Shown here piece by piece: positions 17,512 to 26,353 of a stretch of 64,000 nt of DNA; position 1 is the first letter of the stretch; each line of letters begins with the position of its first letter. This DNA comes from Caballeronia glebae. Lineage in GTDB: Bacteria; Pseudomonadota; Gammaproteobacteria; Burkholderiales; Burkholderiaceae. The DNA is taken from contig NZ_FCOJ02000035.1 of the NCBI RefSeq assembly GCF_001545035.1, positions 1 to 64,000 of the forward strand, written 5' to 3'. The position numbers were made by a program, and so were the translations under genes. The notes below the pieces were generated by a model, which worked only from the letters and a program-made list of their open reading frames with translations, ran no database searches and was not told where the DNA came from.

Positions 17512-18302
17512 CCGCGTTCGACGAAGACACGAAGCCGCAGCGCGGCATCAACGCGCTCGACGCGACCGGCGATCTGCTGCGCGCACTCGTCGCGGCGGGC
17601 CAGCCGCTCACATTGCGCGACCTCGCGGCGGCGGCCGGCATGCCGCCCGCGAAGGCGTTCGCGCATCTGGTGAGTCTCGTGAAGGTCGGCCTGCTCGCGC
17701 GCGACGACGCCGGGCTCTTTCACGCGGGTCATTTGAGCCGCGAGCTGGGACTGATCGCGTTGCAGCGCCTTTCGCCGATCCGCGACGCGGAAAGCGAGAT
17801 CGTCGCGCTCGCCGCGAGCACGTCGATGACGGTCGCCGCCGCCGCGCTCGGACCGCTCGGCCCGACAGTGATCCGGCTGGAGGAATCGGCGCGGCCGCAG
17901 CACGTGAGCCTGCGCGTCGGCACGGTGATGTCGCTCGTCAATACGGCGATCGGGCGCGTGTACGCCGCGCATCTTCCCGCCGATATGCTCACGAGCCTGA
18001 TGGCGCAAGACGCGATCCGCCTCGCGGGCGCGCAACCGGATGCGGGACTCGATGCCGCCTATCGCGCACGGCTCGATGAGATTCGCAAACGCGGCCTCGA
18101 CACCGCGCTCGGCACGCCGGTGCCCGGCATTCATACGCTGGCCGCGCCAGTGTTCGATCACACGGGCAGCGTGTGTCTCGTGATTGCGTTGATCGGTTCG
18201 TCGGGCGGCTTCGACAGCGCCCCGGACGGCCCGCTCGCCCGTGCGCTGCTAGCCGCGACGCGGCGTCTGTCGTGGCGTTTCGGGCTGATGGAGGCGAGTT
18301 AG
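17508..18302 (+). CDS. IclR-family regulator (second of an overlapping pair)
   Basis: A 264-residue paralogue of the preceding gene, translationally coupled through an ATGA overlap. [23 protein letters not shown] with [19 protein letters not shown]. Ligand domain: [18 protein letters not shown] and [15 protein letters not shown]. The collinear motifs indicate tandem duplication followed by divergence, mainly in the recognition helix and pocket. The two products may form heteromers or answer to different ligands; this is inference. The 3' end overlaps the convergent pdxY gene by four bases. Confidence 0.88.
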   Translation: MTAFDEDTKPQRGINALDATGDLLRALVAAGQPLTLRDLAAAAGMPPAKAFAHLVSLVKVGLLARDDAGLFHAGHLSRELGLIALQRLSPIRDAESEIVALAASTSMTVAAAALGPLGPTVIRLEESARPQHVSLRVGTVMSLVNTAIGRVYAAHLPADMLTSLMAQDAIRLAGAQPDAGLDAAYRARLDEIRKRGLDTALGTPVPGIHTLAAPVFDHTGSVCLVIALIGSSGGFDSAPDGPLARALLAATRRLSWRFGLMEAS

Positions 18303-19180
18303 CCGCCCTTGATCGTCCCCGTTCCGGTCACGCGGATCGCGGGGAAACGGTCGGTCGGCTTCGCGATTTCGTCCTGCGACGCGACGATCTCCAGCTCGTA
18401 GCGCCCCGCATCGTAAGTCGCCCTGACGACGGCGTTGACCGCCGCGAGCGTGTGCTCCAGCGCGGTGCGCAGCGAATCGCCTTGCAACGTGCGCGCGACG
18501 AAAACCGCGCTCGTCAGATCGCCGACGCCCACCGGCTGACGCGCGAACGGATAGAGCGGGCGCTGCGCGAACCACGCTTCGGTGGGCGTCACGGCGAGCA
18601 TGTTGAAGGTGTCGGCGCGACTGTTGCGATCGAGCAGATGCTTGACCAGCACGATACGCGGCCCCCGCGCGATCAATTCGCGACATGCGTCGACGGCTTC
18701 CTCCACCGTCTCGATCGCGCGCCCGGCGAGCTTTTCCAGTTCGACGTGATTCGGCATGATCGCGTCGGCGATCTCGGGCATTGTCGTGACGAGGAAATCC
18801 TCGATGCCGGCCGCGACCGTGCAGCCGCCCGTCTGACCCATGACCGGATCGCAGAAATAGAGCGCGCGCGGATTCACCGCCTTCACCATCTTCACGATTT
18901 CGACGACCGCGCGGCCCTGATCCGGCGCGCCGAGAAAGCCCGAGAGCACCGCGTTGCAGCGCCCGAGCACGCCGATCGCGCCGATGCCCTCGATCACGTT
19001 CTGGAGTTCCTCGGCATCGAACGCGCTGCCGGTCCAGCGGCCGTACTGCGTGTGATTGGAGAACTGCACGGTGTTGAGCGGCCAGACGTTCACGCCGAGC
19101 CGCCGCATCGGGAAAACCGCCGCGCTGTTGCCCGCATGGCCGAACACCACATGCGATTGAATGCTCAGGACGTTATTCAT
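18299..19180 (-). CDS. pdxY: pyridoxal kinase PdxY
   Basis: A 293-residue ribokinase-fold kinase that phosphorylates pyridoxal (salvage of vitamin B6). The start [20 protein letters not shown] is the family N-terminus. [16 protein letters not shown] lines the substrate site, YFCDPVMG binds metal and phosphate, and [14 protein letters not shown] carries the GxGD catalytic aspartate. Length is near the usual 285-290. ATG 19180 is chosen because it opens the conserved N-terminus. It faces the IclR pair and diverges from glgC. No pathway link to its neighbours is apparent. Confidence 0.93.
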   Translation of the reverse strand: MNNVLSIQSHVVFGHAGNSAAVFPMRRLGVNVWPLNTVQFSNHTQYGRWTGSAFDAEELQNVIEGIGAIGVLGRCNAVLSGFLGAPDQGRAVVEIVKMVKAVNPRALYFCDPVMGQTGGCTVAAGIEDFLVTTMPEIADAIMPNHVELEKLAGRAIETVEEAVDACRELIARGPRIVLVKHLLDRNSRADTFNMLAVTPTEAWFAQRPLYPFARQPVGVGDLTSAVFVARTLQGDSLRTALEHTLAAVNAVVRATYDAGRYELEIVASQDEIAKPTDRFPAIRVTGTGTIKGG

Positions 19181-19632
19181 GTTCTGCTTTCCCGATTGAT
19201 CGTGTCCGGTCAGGTGAAACGTTTGTCGCGCCAGGGCCGTGCAGCGCAGCGCGGCGATGGCTTCGGAAAGCCCGCCCGTGGGCGTCGTGGGCGGACAGCG
19301 CAACTTTCGTATTGTGCCGTGCCTCGACGCACTGCGGCATGGCGTGCTCGTTTTAAATTGCGAGGGCGCATTTTATCGAGCGATGCGAACGATCGGAAGC
19401 TCAAAAAGGTCGCGCCGCCGCAACAAGTACACGGCCCGTGCGACGTTCGGCACGCCACTTGCTCGATCGAGCGGCTGCACCGGCGTTTCGCGCATCGCAA
19501 AAAAACGGGCGACTGCAGCACACGAATTCGAATGCGCGCCGGATAATGCTCCATCGGCGCATACGTCGAAAGCATACGAGGACGAACACACGGCAAGACA
19601 TCAATAGTCGCAGGTCAAATCAGGAGGCTGAC
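19181..19632. other. 452-bp divergent intergenic region between pdxY and glgC
   Basis: No coding region is supported here; the open frames present have no ribosome site or homology. It must hold both promoters. Visible items are a 12-base palindrome GCTCGATCGAGC (19461-19472) and a GATAAT -10-like hexamer near 19541-19546 without a convincing -35. AGGAGG at 19622-19627 serves glgC. Confidence 0.5.
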
Positions 19633-20907
19633 ATGGAGACGCTGTCGAAGAATCGCACCGATTTGCAGAAGTCGACCCTCGCAATCGTTCTCGCCGGCGG
19701 GCGTGGCACCCGGCTCGGTCCGCTTACCGACAAACGCGTGAAGCCGGCCGTCCACTTCGGCGGCAAGTACCGAATCGTGGACTTCGCGCTGTCCAACTGC
19801 CTCAATTCCGGCATCCGGCGCATCGCTGTCGTCACGCAATACAAGGCGCATTCGCTCATCCGCCATCTGCAGCGCGGCTGGGGGTTCCTGCGCGGCGAGT
19901 TCAACGAGTTCATCGATATCTGGCCGGCGCAACAACGCGTCGATTCGAGCTGGTATCGCGGCACGGCCGACGCGGTGTATCAGAACCTCGATATCGTCCG
20001 CTCGATCGGGCCGGAGTTCGTGATCGTGCTGGCGGGCGATCACATCTACAAGATGGATTACACGCGCATGGTTCTCGACCATGTGGAAAGCGGCGCGGAC
20101 TGCACGGTCGGCTGTATCGAGGTGCCGCGCATGGATGCGGTCGCGTTCGGCGTGATGCACGTCGACGAGAACCGCCGCGTCACCGCCTTCCTCGAAAAGC
20201 CCGCCGATCCGCCCGCGATGCCCGGCAAGCCCGACATCGCGCTCGCGAGTATGGGCATCTACGTGTTCAGCGCGAAGTATCTCTACGACATGCTGCAGGA
20301 GAACATCGAAACGTCGAACACGGATCACGACTTCGGTAAGGACATCATTCCGCGCGTCGTGACGACCGGCAAGGCGATCGCACATCCGTTCGGCATGTCG
20401 TGCGTGACGTCGAGCAGCGACCCGGAGGCGCCCGCGTACTGGCGCGACGTCGGCACCGTCGACGCGTACTGGTCCGCGAACCTCGATCTCGCGTCGACGA
20501 TTCCGGAACTCGACTTGTACGACCGTAAATGGCCGATCTGGACGAATCAGGAGCAACTGCCGCCCGGCAAGTTCGTGCGCGACCTGAACGGCCAGCAAGG
20601 CGCGATCACCAATCTGCTGGTGTGCGGCGGCTGCGTGATCTCGGGATCGCAGGTGTCGAAGTCGGTGTTTTCGTCGGCGGTGCGGGTGCACTCGTTCTGT
20701 AACATCAATGAGGCAGTCTTGTTGCCGCAAGTGACCATCGGGCCGAGTTGCAGATTGCAGCGCGTCGTGATCGACCGCGGTTGCACGGTACCCGAAGGGC
20801 TCGTGGTCGGCGAGGACCCGGACGACGACGCCGCGCGTTTCTTCCGCACGGAGTCCGGCATCACGCTCATCACGCGCGAGGCGCTGGCGCGGCTGCCGCA
20901 AAGTTAG
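19633..20907 (+). CDS. glgC: glucose-1-phosphate adenylyltransferase
   Basis: A 424-residue enzyme making ADP-glucose from glucose-1-phosphate and ATP, the committed step of glycogen synthesis. The nucleotide-binding start is [19 protein letters not shown], with [19 protein letters not shown] after it. The catalytic [12 protein letters not shown]-type segment reads [15 protein letters not shown], the substrate lysine is in FLEKP, and a left-handed beta-helix lies at the C-terminus. AGGAGG five bases before ATG 19633 fixes the start. It is followed 54 bases later by glgA. Confidence 0.96.
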   Translation: METLSKNRTDLQKSTLAIVLAGGRGTRLGPLTDKRVKPAVHFGGKYRIVDFALSNCLNSGIRRIAVVTQYKAHSLIRHLQRGWGFLRGEFNEFIDIWPAQQRVDSSWYRGTADAVYQNLDIVRSIGPEFVIVLAGDHIYKMDYTRMVLDHVESGADCTVGCIEVPRMDAVAFGVMHVDENRRVTAFLEKPADPPAMPGKPDIALASMGIYVFSAKYLYDMLQENIETSNTDHDFGKDIIPRVVTTGKAIAHPFGMSCVTSSSDPEAPAYWRDVGTVDAYWSANLDLASTIPELDLYDRKWPIWTNQEQLPPGKFVRDLNGQQGAITNLLVCGGCVISGSQVSKSVFSSAVRVHSFCNINEAVLLPQVTIGPSCRLQRVVIDRGCTVPEGLVVGEDPDDDAARFFRTESGITLITREALARLPQS

Positions 20908-20961
20908 CCGGCGGCGCGCCGGACGACCACGACAACACGAATCCATCCGACGGGAGCGCCG

Positions 20962-22425
20962 ATGACCGTATGCGTGCTGCATGCCGCAGCAGAAATGTTT
21001 CCGCTGTTGAAAACCGGCGGTCTCGCCGACGTGGTCGGCGCGCTGCCGCCCGCGCAATCGCAACTGGGCACGCACGCGCGCGTCGTGTTGCCGGGCTTTC
21101 CCGCCGTGCTGGCGGGGCTCGACGACCTTCAGAGCGTCGCCGATCTGGGCGGCGCGTTCGGCGCGGGCAATATCCGGCTTGAGCGCGGCGTGCTGCAACC
21201 GCACGGCGTGGTCGTGTACGTGGTGCGCGCCGATCAGTTCTACGACCGTCCGGGCAATCCGTATCTGGATGCAGGACATCGCCCATACGCGGATAACGAT
21301 CGCCGCTTCGCGCTGCTCGGCTGGGCGGCGGCGCGCATCGCGACGGGCGCCGATCCGGCGTGGAAGCCGCATATCGTCCACGCGCACGACTGGCACGCCG
21401 GGCTCGCGCCCGCGTATCTGCGCGCGTTTGAGCGTGGCGGCGCGGCCCGGGTCGGCAGCGTGATGACGGTGCACAACCTGGCGTATCAGGGCACGTTCCC
21501 GGCGTCGGAGTTCGGCGCGCTCCAGTTGCCCGGCGACTTTTACGCGGTGGAAGGCGTCGAGTTCTATGGCCACGTCTCGTTTCTCAAAGCGGGCCTCTAT
21601 TACGCCGATCGCATCACGACCGTCAGCCCGACCTATGCGCGCGAAATCCAGACGCAGGCCCAAGGCGCTGGTCTGCACGGGCTGTTGCAGACGCGCACGC
21701 ACGACATCACCGGCATTCTGAACGGCGTCGATTATTCGATCTGGAGCCCGAGCTCCGATGAATCCATCGCGTCGAAATACACGCAGTCGAAATTCGGCGG
21801 CAAGTCGAAGTGCAAAACGGCGCTGCAGGAACGCATGGGTCTCGCGCGCGACGACGACGCCCTGCTCTTCGGCGTCGTCAGTCGGCTGACCGAGCAGAAG
21901 GGACTCGATCTGCTGCTCTCGGCCGTGCCCGACATCGTGCAGCGCGGCGGCCAGCTTGCCGTGCTCGGCACCGGCGACCCGGCGCTCGAAACCGGCATGA
22001 AGAACGCGGCGGCGGCGCATCCGGGCGCGGTCGCGGTCGAGCTGGGTTTCGACGAGACGCTGTCGCATTCGATCATCGCCGGCAGCGATGTGGTGATGGT
22101 GCCTTCGCGCTTCGAGCCGTGCGGCCTCACGCAGCTCTACGCGCTCGCCTACGGCTCGCTGCCGCTCGTGCATCGCGTAGGCGGGCTGGCCGATACCGTC
22201 GTCGACAGTTCGCTCGAAAATCTCGCGGAGGACCTCGCGACCGGCTTCGTGTTCGACACCTTCGATCGCGCGGGCATCGTCGGCGCGATCCGGCGCGCGT
22301 TCGCGCTCAAGGCGCGGCGCTCGGAGTGGAAAGCCGTCGTCAAGCGCACCATGGGCCAGAGCTTCGGCTGGGAAGACGCGGCGCTCAAGTACGCGGAGGT
22401 TTATCGGGGTCTGGTCGACGCCTGA
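20962..22425 (+). CDS. glgA: glycogen synthase (ADP-glucose type)
   Basis: A 487-residue GT5-family glucosyltransferase that elongates alpha-1,4-glucan with ADP-glucose. The ADP-glucose-binding KTGGL motif appears in LLKTGGLADVVGALP, then HAHDWHAGL and TVHNLAYQG, and in the C-terminal half GVVSRLTEQKGLDLL and PSRFEPCGLTQLYALAYG with the catalytic glutamate. It forms an operon with glgC. No branching or debranching enzyme gene is adjacent. Confidence 0.96.
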   Translation: MTVCVLHAAAEMFPLLKTGGLADVVGALPPAQSQLGTHARVVLPGFPAVLAGLDDLQSVADLGGAFGAGNIRLERGVLQPHGVVVYVVRADQFYDRPGNPYLDAGHRPYADNDRRFALLGWAAARIATGADPAWKPHIVHAHDWHAGLAPAYLRAFERGGAARVGSVMTVHNLAYQGTFPASEFGALQLPGDFYAVEGVEFYGHVSFLKAGLYYADRITTVSPTYAREIQTQAQGAGLHGLLQTRTHDITGILNGVDYSIWSPSSDESIASKYTQSKFGGKSKCKTALQERMGLARDDDALLFGVVSRLTEQKGLDLLLSAVPDIVQRGGQLAVLGTGDPALETGMKNAAAAHPGAVAVELGFDETLSHSIIAGSDVVMVPSRFEPCGLTQLYALAYGSLPLVHRVGGLADTVVDSSLENLAEDLATGFVFDTFDRAGIVGAIRRAFALKARRSEWKAVVKRTMGQSFGWEDAALKYAEVYRGLVDA

Positions 22426-22482
22426 GGTTCATCGGGCGCGCAATTTGCGTCGCGCACGGGGAAACCTCACACGAGAACGCAC

Positions 22483-23283
22483 ATGCACAAACCCCTCGCA
22501 GGCCAGATCGCGCTCGTGACAGGCGCGAGTTCCGGCATCGGCACGGGCGTAGCGACCGCGCTCGCCGATGCGGGCGCGCACGTCGCCATCAACTATCACT
22601 CGCACGCGGAACCCGCTGAAAAGCTCGCCGCCGCCATCGCGGCAAAAGGCGGCGAAGCGTTCGCGGTCGGCGCGGACGTGACCGACGAAACCCAGATCGA
22701 CGCGATGTTCGATGCCGTCGTGAAACGCTACGGCACGGTCGATATCGTCATCGCGAATTCGGGCTTGCAGAAGGATGCGAAGTTCACCGCGCTCACGCTC
22801 GCCGACTGGAATACGGTCATCGAAACGAATCTCACCGGCCAGTTCCTCACCGCGCAGCGCGCCGTGCGCGAATTCGAGCGGCGCGGCATGCGCGACGTGT
22901 CGAAGGCGCTCGGGAAAATCATCTGCATGAGTTCCGTGCACGAGGTCATTCCGTGGGCCGGGCACGTGAACTACGCGGCGTCCAAAGGCGGCATCCAGAT
23001 GATGATGAAAACGATCGCGCAGGAAGTTGCGCCGCAGCGTATCCGCGTGAACGGCATCGCGCCCGGCGCGATTCGCACGCCGATCAACAAGGACGCGTGG
23101 GACACGCAGGAACAGCTCGATCGCCTGCTGAAGCTGATTCCGTACGGGCGCGTCGGCGAGGTCGAGGATATCGGGCGCGCGGCGGTCTGGCTTGCGTCGG
23201 ACGAAAGCGATTACGTCGTCGGCACAACGCTTTTCGTCGATGGCGGCATGACGCTTTACCCGGGATTCGCGGATAACGGCTGA
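22483..23283 (+). CDS. short-chain dehydrogenase, glucose 1-dehydrogenase-like
   Basis: A 266-residue classical SDR. The cofactor motif is TGASSGIGTG, the catalytic Ser lies in MSSVHEVIPW and the YxxxK pair in YAASKGG. The stretches MSSVHEVIPW, GAIRTPIN and LFVDGGMTLYPGF are those of Bacillus-type glucose 1-dehydrogenases, which oxidise beta-D-glucose to gluconolactone with NAD(P). It follows glgA by 57 bases, which fits a sugar role, and precedes the Lpd-like gene by 32 bases. The substrate could also be another aldose. Confidence 0.85.
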   Translation: MHKPLAGQIALVTGASSGIGTGVATALADAGAHVAINYHSHAEPAEKLAAAIAAKGGEAFAVGADVTDETQIDAMFDAVVKRYGTVDIVIANSGLQKDAKFTALTLADWNTVIETNLTGQFLTAQRAVREFERRGMRDVSKALGKIICMSSVHEVIPWAGHVNYAASKGGIQMMMKTIAQEVAPQRIRVNGIAPGAIRTPINKDAWDTQEQLDRLLKLIPYGRVGEVEDIGRAAVWLASDESDYVVGTTLFVDGGMTLYPGFADNG

Positions 23284-23315
23284 TACCGCATCGACATGAA
23301 AACAACGGAAAACGG

Positions 23316-24752
23316 ATGAACGAAATCGAGGTGGAGGTCGCCGTGATCGGCGCCGGCACGGCGGGCATGGCCGCGTTTCGCGCGGCGCGGCTCGCGGGCG
23401 TGAGCGCGGTGCTGATCGAAGGCGGCGAACTGGGCACGACCTGCGCGCGCGTCGGCTGCATGCCGTCGAAGCTCTTGCTCGCGGCGGCGAACGGTCTGCA
23501 CGATGCGCATTCGCTGGCCGCGCGCGGCATCGAAGGCACGCACGCGCTCGAAGCCGACTACGCGCACGTGCACGACTACGTGCGGCGCGAGCGCGATCAC
23601 TTCGTCAAAGGCGTGCTCGACGAAATAGAAGCGCTGCCCGACGGCATGCTGCTGCGCGGCAAGGCGCGCTTCGAAGCGCCGACGCGATTGCTGGTCGGCG
23701 ACGACACGCGCGTAAAAGCCCAACGCGTCGTGATCGCGACGGGCGCGGCGCCGCGCGTGCCAGACGAGCTGAAGGTGTTCGGCGACAAACTCATCACGAG
23801 CGACGATCTCTTCGAGTTGCGCACGCTGCCCGGGCGCATCGCCGTGTTCGGCGGCGGGCCGATCGCGCTGGAACTCGGGCAGGCGCTCGCGCGGCTGGGC
23901 ATCGAAATCTTCATGTTCGGCAAAGGCGGCGGCGTTGGGGCGCTCACGGACAAACCGGTGCGCGACGCACTGGCCAGTGCGCTCGCCGACGAGTTCTATT
24001 TCGATCCCGACGCGAAGTTCGACGTGATGTCGCTCGAAGACGGCCAGCCGACGCTGCGCTTCACTTCGCCGGACGGCGAGGCGCATGTCGAACGGTTCGA
24101 CCTCGTGCTCGCCGCGACCGGCCGCGCGCCGAATCTGAAGCCGCTCGCGCTCGAAAACGCGGGCATCGAACTGAACGAAAAGGGCGTGCCGCTGTTCGAT
24201 GAAACCACGATGCAATGCGGCAAAAGCGCTATTTTCATCGCGGGCGATTGCGACGGCACGCGCCCGTGGCTTCACGACGCCGCCGACGAAGGCAAGCTCG
24301 CGGGCGACAACGCCGCGCGCTTTCCCGACGTGCAGCGGATCAAACGCAAGGTGCCGTTCTCGATCGTCTTCTGCGAGCCGCAGGTGGCGATCGTCGGCGC
24401 ATCGTATGACGATCTCGACAAGCAGATGACGGTGACTGGCGAAGTTTCGTTCGAGAATCAGGGCCGGAGCCGCGTGATGCGGCAGAATCGCGGCCTGCTG
24501 CACGTCTACGCCGACGCGAAAACCGGCAAGCTGCGCGGCGCCCAGGGTTGCGGCCCGGCAATGGAGCATCTCGGGCATCTGCTCGCGTGGGCGCTGCAAC
24601 TGGAACTGACGCTCGATGAAGCGCTCAATCTGCCCTTCTATCACCCGACCGTGGAAGAAGGCTTGCGCAGCGCGCTGAAAGATGCGGACAAAAAGTGCTA
24701 CGAGGAAAGGTCGGAAACGCCGCCGGCCCTGGCAAGCGCGGCGGGTTGCTAG
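23316..24752 (+). CDS. dihydrolipoyl dehydrogenase-like pyridine nucleotide-disulfide oxidoreductase
   Basis: A 478-residue two-dinucleotide-fold flavoprotein. The FAD motif is VIGAGTAGMAAFRAA, the redox disulfide is GTTCARVGCMPSKL, the NAD motif is VFGGGPIALELGQALA, the second FAD motif is AIFIAGDCDGTRP, and the C-terminal catalytic His-Glu pair is in PFYHPTVEEGL. It belongs to the Lpd/mercuric-reductase-like group, but no E2/E3 complex genes are adjacent, so a quinone or other disulfide substrate is possible. The last residues include an isolated terminal cysteine. A bidirectional terminator follows directly. Confidence 0.88.
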   Translation: MNEIEVEVAVIGAGTAGMAAFRAARLAGVSAVLIEGGELGTTCARVGCMPSKLLLAAANGLHDAHSLAARGIEGTHALEADYAHVHDYVRRERDHFVKGVLDEIEALPDGMLLRGKARFEAPTRLLVGDDTRVKAQRVVIATGAAPRVPDELKVFGDKLITSDDLFELRTLPGRIAVFGGGPIALELGQALARLGIEIFMFGKGGGVGALTDKPVRDALASALADEFYFDPDAKFDVMSLEDGQPTLRFTSPDGEAHVERFDLVLAATGRAPNLKPLALENAGIELNEKGVPLFDETTMQCGKSAIFIAGDCDGTRPWLHDAADEGKLAGDNAARFPDVQRIKRKVPFSIVFCEPQVAIVGASYDDLDKQMTVTGEVSFENQGRSRVMRQNRGLLHVYADAKTGKLRGAQGCGPAMEHLGHLLAWALQLELTLDEALNLPFYHPTVEEGLRSALKDADKKCYEERSETPPALASAAGC

Positions 24753-24763
24753 GAGAAAAGAAA

Positions 24764-24787
24764 ATGCCGGTTGCGAGCAACCGGCAT
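24764..24787. terminator. bidirectional rho-independent terminator
   Basis: ATGCCGGTTGC (24764-24774) pairs exactly with GCAACCGGCAT (24777-24787), with a 2-base centre. CTTTACTTTC follows on the plus strand, and TTTTCTTTTC follows on the minus strand. It sits between the convergent Lpd-like and small membrane protein genes and can end both transcripts. Confidence 0.85.
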
Positions 24788-24823
24788 CTTTACTTTCGGA
24801 TCAGGCGCGCGAACCGTTATCGA

Positions 24824-25180
24824 TCAGCTACCGCTCAAACCGTATTGCAGCGCCAGATCGAAACCCAGCACCACCATCGAGCAGAAAAGCCCCAGCGCCA
24901 GATTCGCCAGCCTATGGCCGACGTCCTTGTGCTTCGTCAGAACGGCGCCCGCGAGGAACGCGATTTCCACGATTATCTGCATGCAGAACACGGCAATCAT
25001 CAACGCGAACTCATAACCCATCGAGCTGTAGTTCATGAAGTTGAAGCCGTTCACCGCGACCCAGGACCCCACTCGCCAAACTTCGTATGCCAATAGCAGC
25101 AACGGGAAGAAATAGCTGGCGACATAAGTCGGCACCGTGGCGTGCCGCAATTCCATATTTAAGTGACGTGTTACTTGCAT
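24824..25180 (-). CDS. small integral membrane protein (118 aa), unknown function
   Basis: Start 25180 is supported by GAGGGAG six bases upstream; a second ATG at 25195 is less well placed and the open frame to 25339 is not protein-like. Three hydrophobic helices are visible: VPTYVASYFFPLLLLAYEVW, FALMIAVFCMQIIVEIAFLA and LANLALGLFCSMVVLGFDLA. A basic loop (LTKHKDVGHR) lies between helices two and three. No known family was recognised. It is a monocistronic unit ending at the bidirectional terminator. Confidence 0.75.
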   Translation of the reverse strand: MQVTRHLNMELRHATVPTYVASYFFPLLLLAYEVWRVGSWVAVNGFNFMNYSSMGYEFALMIAVFCMQIIVEIAFLAGAVLTKHKDVGHRLANLALGLFCSMVVLGFDLALQYGLSGS

Positions 25181-25403
25181 CGCGCGCTCCCTCATCTGAT
25201 TGCCCGAAAACGACGGGCGTTCTACCTGCACTGTGGCGCAACCGGAGCGTTCTGAGCGAACGGCTGACGGGCGTCGTGCTTTCAGAATAGGACAATTTTC
25301 GGGAAAGCGAATCATCGTATTCCCGATGATCACGTCCAATAAGGAAGCGCGCGAAGCTTTGTGCAGTGCAACTGAATAAAGCAGTTATTTCCCGGCCCTT
25401 AAT

Positions 25404-25425
25404 TCGGCACGCGCGTGCGTGCCGA
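25404..25425. terminator. hairpin after mmsB
   Basis: TCGGCACGC (25404-25412) and GCGTGCCGA (25417-25425) are exact complements with a four-base loop. The site lies 33 bases beyond the mmsB stop on the minus strand. Only a short AATTAA follows on that strand, so it is a moderate terminator candidate. Confidence 0.5.
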
Positions 25426-25457
25426 TTTCCTAAAGTATTTGAGTTTTATCGAGCGCG

Positions 25458-26342
25458 TCAGTTCTTCGCGTATAGCTTGATAATGCCGGAAAAGTCGAGC
25501 GCGCCGAGTCCTTGCTGGCTCATCGACTGATACAACTGTTGTGCCAGCGCGCCCATGAAAACCGGCTGCTTCGCGCCGCGCGCCGCATCCACGGCGAGGC
25601 CGAGATCCTTCAACATCAGATCCGCGCCGAATCCGCCCGAATAACCGCGCGAAGCCGGCGCCGTTTCGACGATACCCGGATAGGGATTACACGTATCCGA
25701 ACTCCAGCAACGCCCTGTCGAAGTATTCAGGATGCTCGCCAGCTTCGCCGGATCGATGCCGAGCGTTTCGCCGAGTTTCATCGCTTCGGCGACTCCGATC
25801 ATGGAAATCCCTAGCAGCAGGTTATTGCAAATCTTCGCGATCTGGCCGGTGCCGGTTTCGCCGCAGCGCACCATATTTTTTCCCATACCGGACAACACGG
25901 GACGCAAAGTTTCGAATAGCGCTTCGTCCGCGCCGACCATGAAGGTCAGCGTGCCCGCCTGCGCACCGACGACGCCGCCGGAAACGGGCGCATCCGCGAA
26001 CGGATTGCCCTGCTTCGAAGCCGCTTCGCCGATGAACCTCGCGGTAGACGGATCGATCGTGCTGCTATCGACGAGCGGCACGCCCGCGGCGACCCCGGCG
26101 AGCACGCCGTCATCGCCCAGATAGACCGTCTTCACATGCTGCGCCGCGGGCAGCATGGTGATGACGACCTGCGCGCCTTCGACCGCCGCGCGCGGCGATG
26201 CGGCGAGCGTCGCGCCCGCCGCCTTCGCTGCGTCGAGCGCGGCGGGCACGAGATCGAACGCCGTCACCGCGTGACCCGCTTTCAGGAGATTGGCGGCCAT
26301 CGGACCGCCCATGTGACCCAAGCCAATGAAGCCGATTTGCAT
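25458..26342 (-). CDS. mmsB: 3-hydroxyisobutyrate dehydrogenase
   Basis: A 294-residue beta-hydroxyacid dehydrogenase that oxidises 3-hydroxyisobutyrate to methylmalonate semialdehyde in valine degradation. The cofactor motif is IGFIGLGHMGGPMAANLLKA, the substrate site is DAPVSGGVVGAQAGTLTFMV, and the catalytic lysine lies in GQIAKICNNL. The ATG at 26342 starts exactly at the conserved N-terminus; a longer open frame crosses into mmsA and is spurious. It follows mmsA by 11 bases. Confidence 0.95.
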   Translation of the reverse strand: MQIGFIGLGHMGGPMAANLLKAGHAVTAFDLVPAALDAAKAAGATLAASPRAAVEGAQVVITMLPAAQHVKTVYLGDDGVLAGVAAGVPLVDSSTIDPSTARFIGEAASKQGNPFADAPVSGGVVGAQAGTLTFMVGADEALFETLRPVLSGMGKNMVRCGETGTGQIAKICNNLLLGISMIGVAEAMKLGETLGIDPAKLASILNTSTGRCWSSDTCNPYPGIVETAPASRGYSGGFGADLMLKDLGLAVDAARGAKQPVFMGALAQQLYQSMSQQGLGALDFSGIIKLYAKN

Positions 26343-26353
26343 GAGAAATCTCC

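Noticed and set aside
19615-22173. 852-codon open frame on the minus strand
   Set aside because: Arginine/histidine-rich antisense shadow of glgC and glgA, both unambiguous; no ribosome site.
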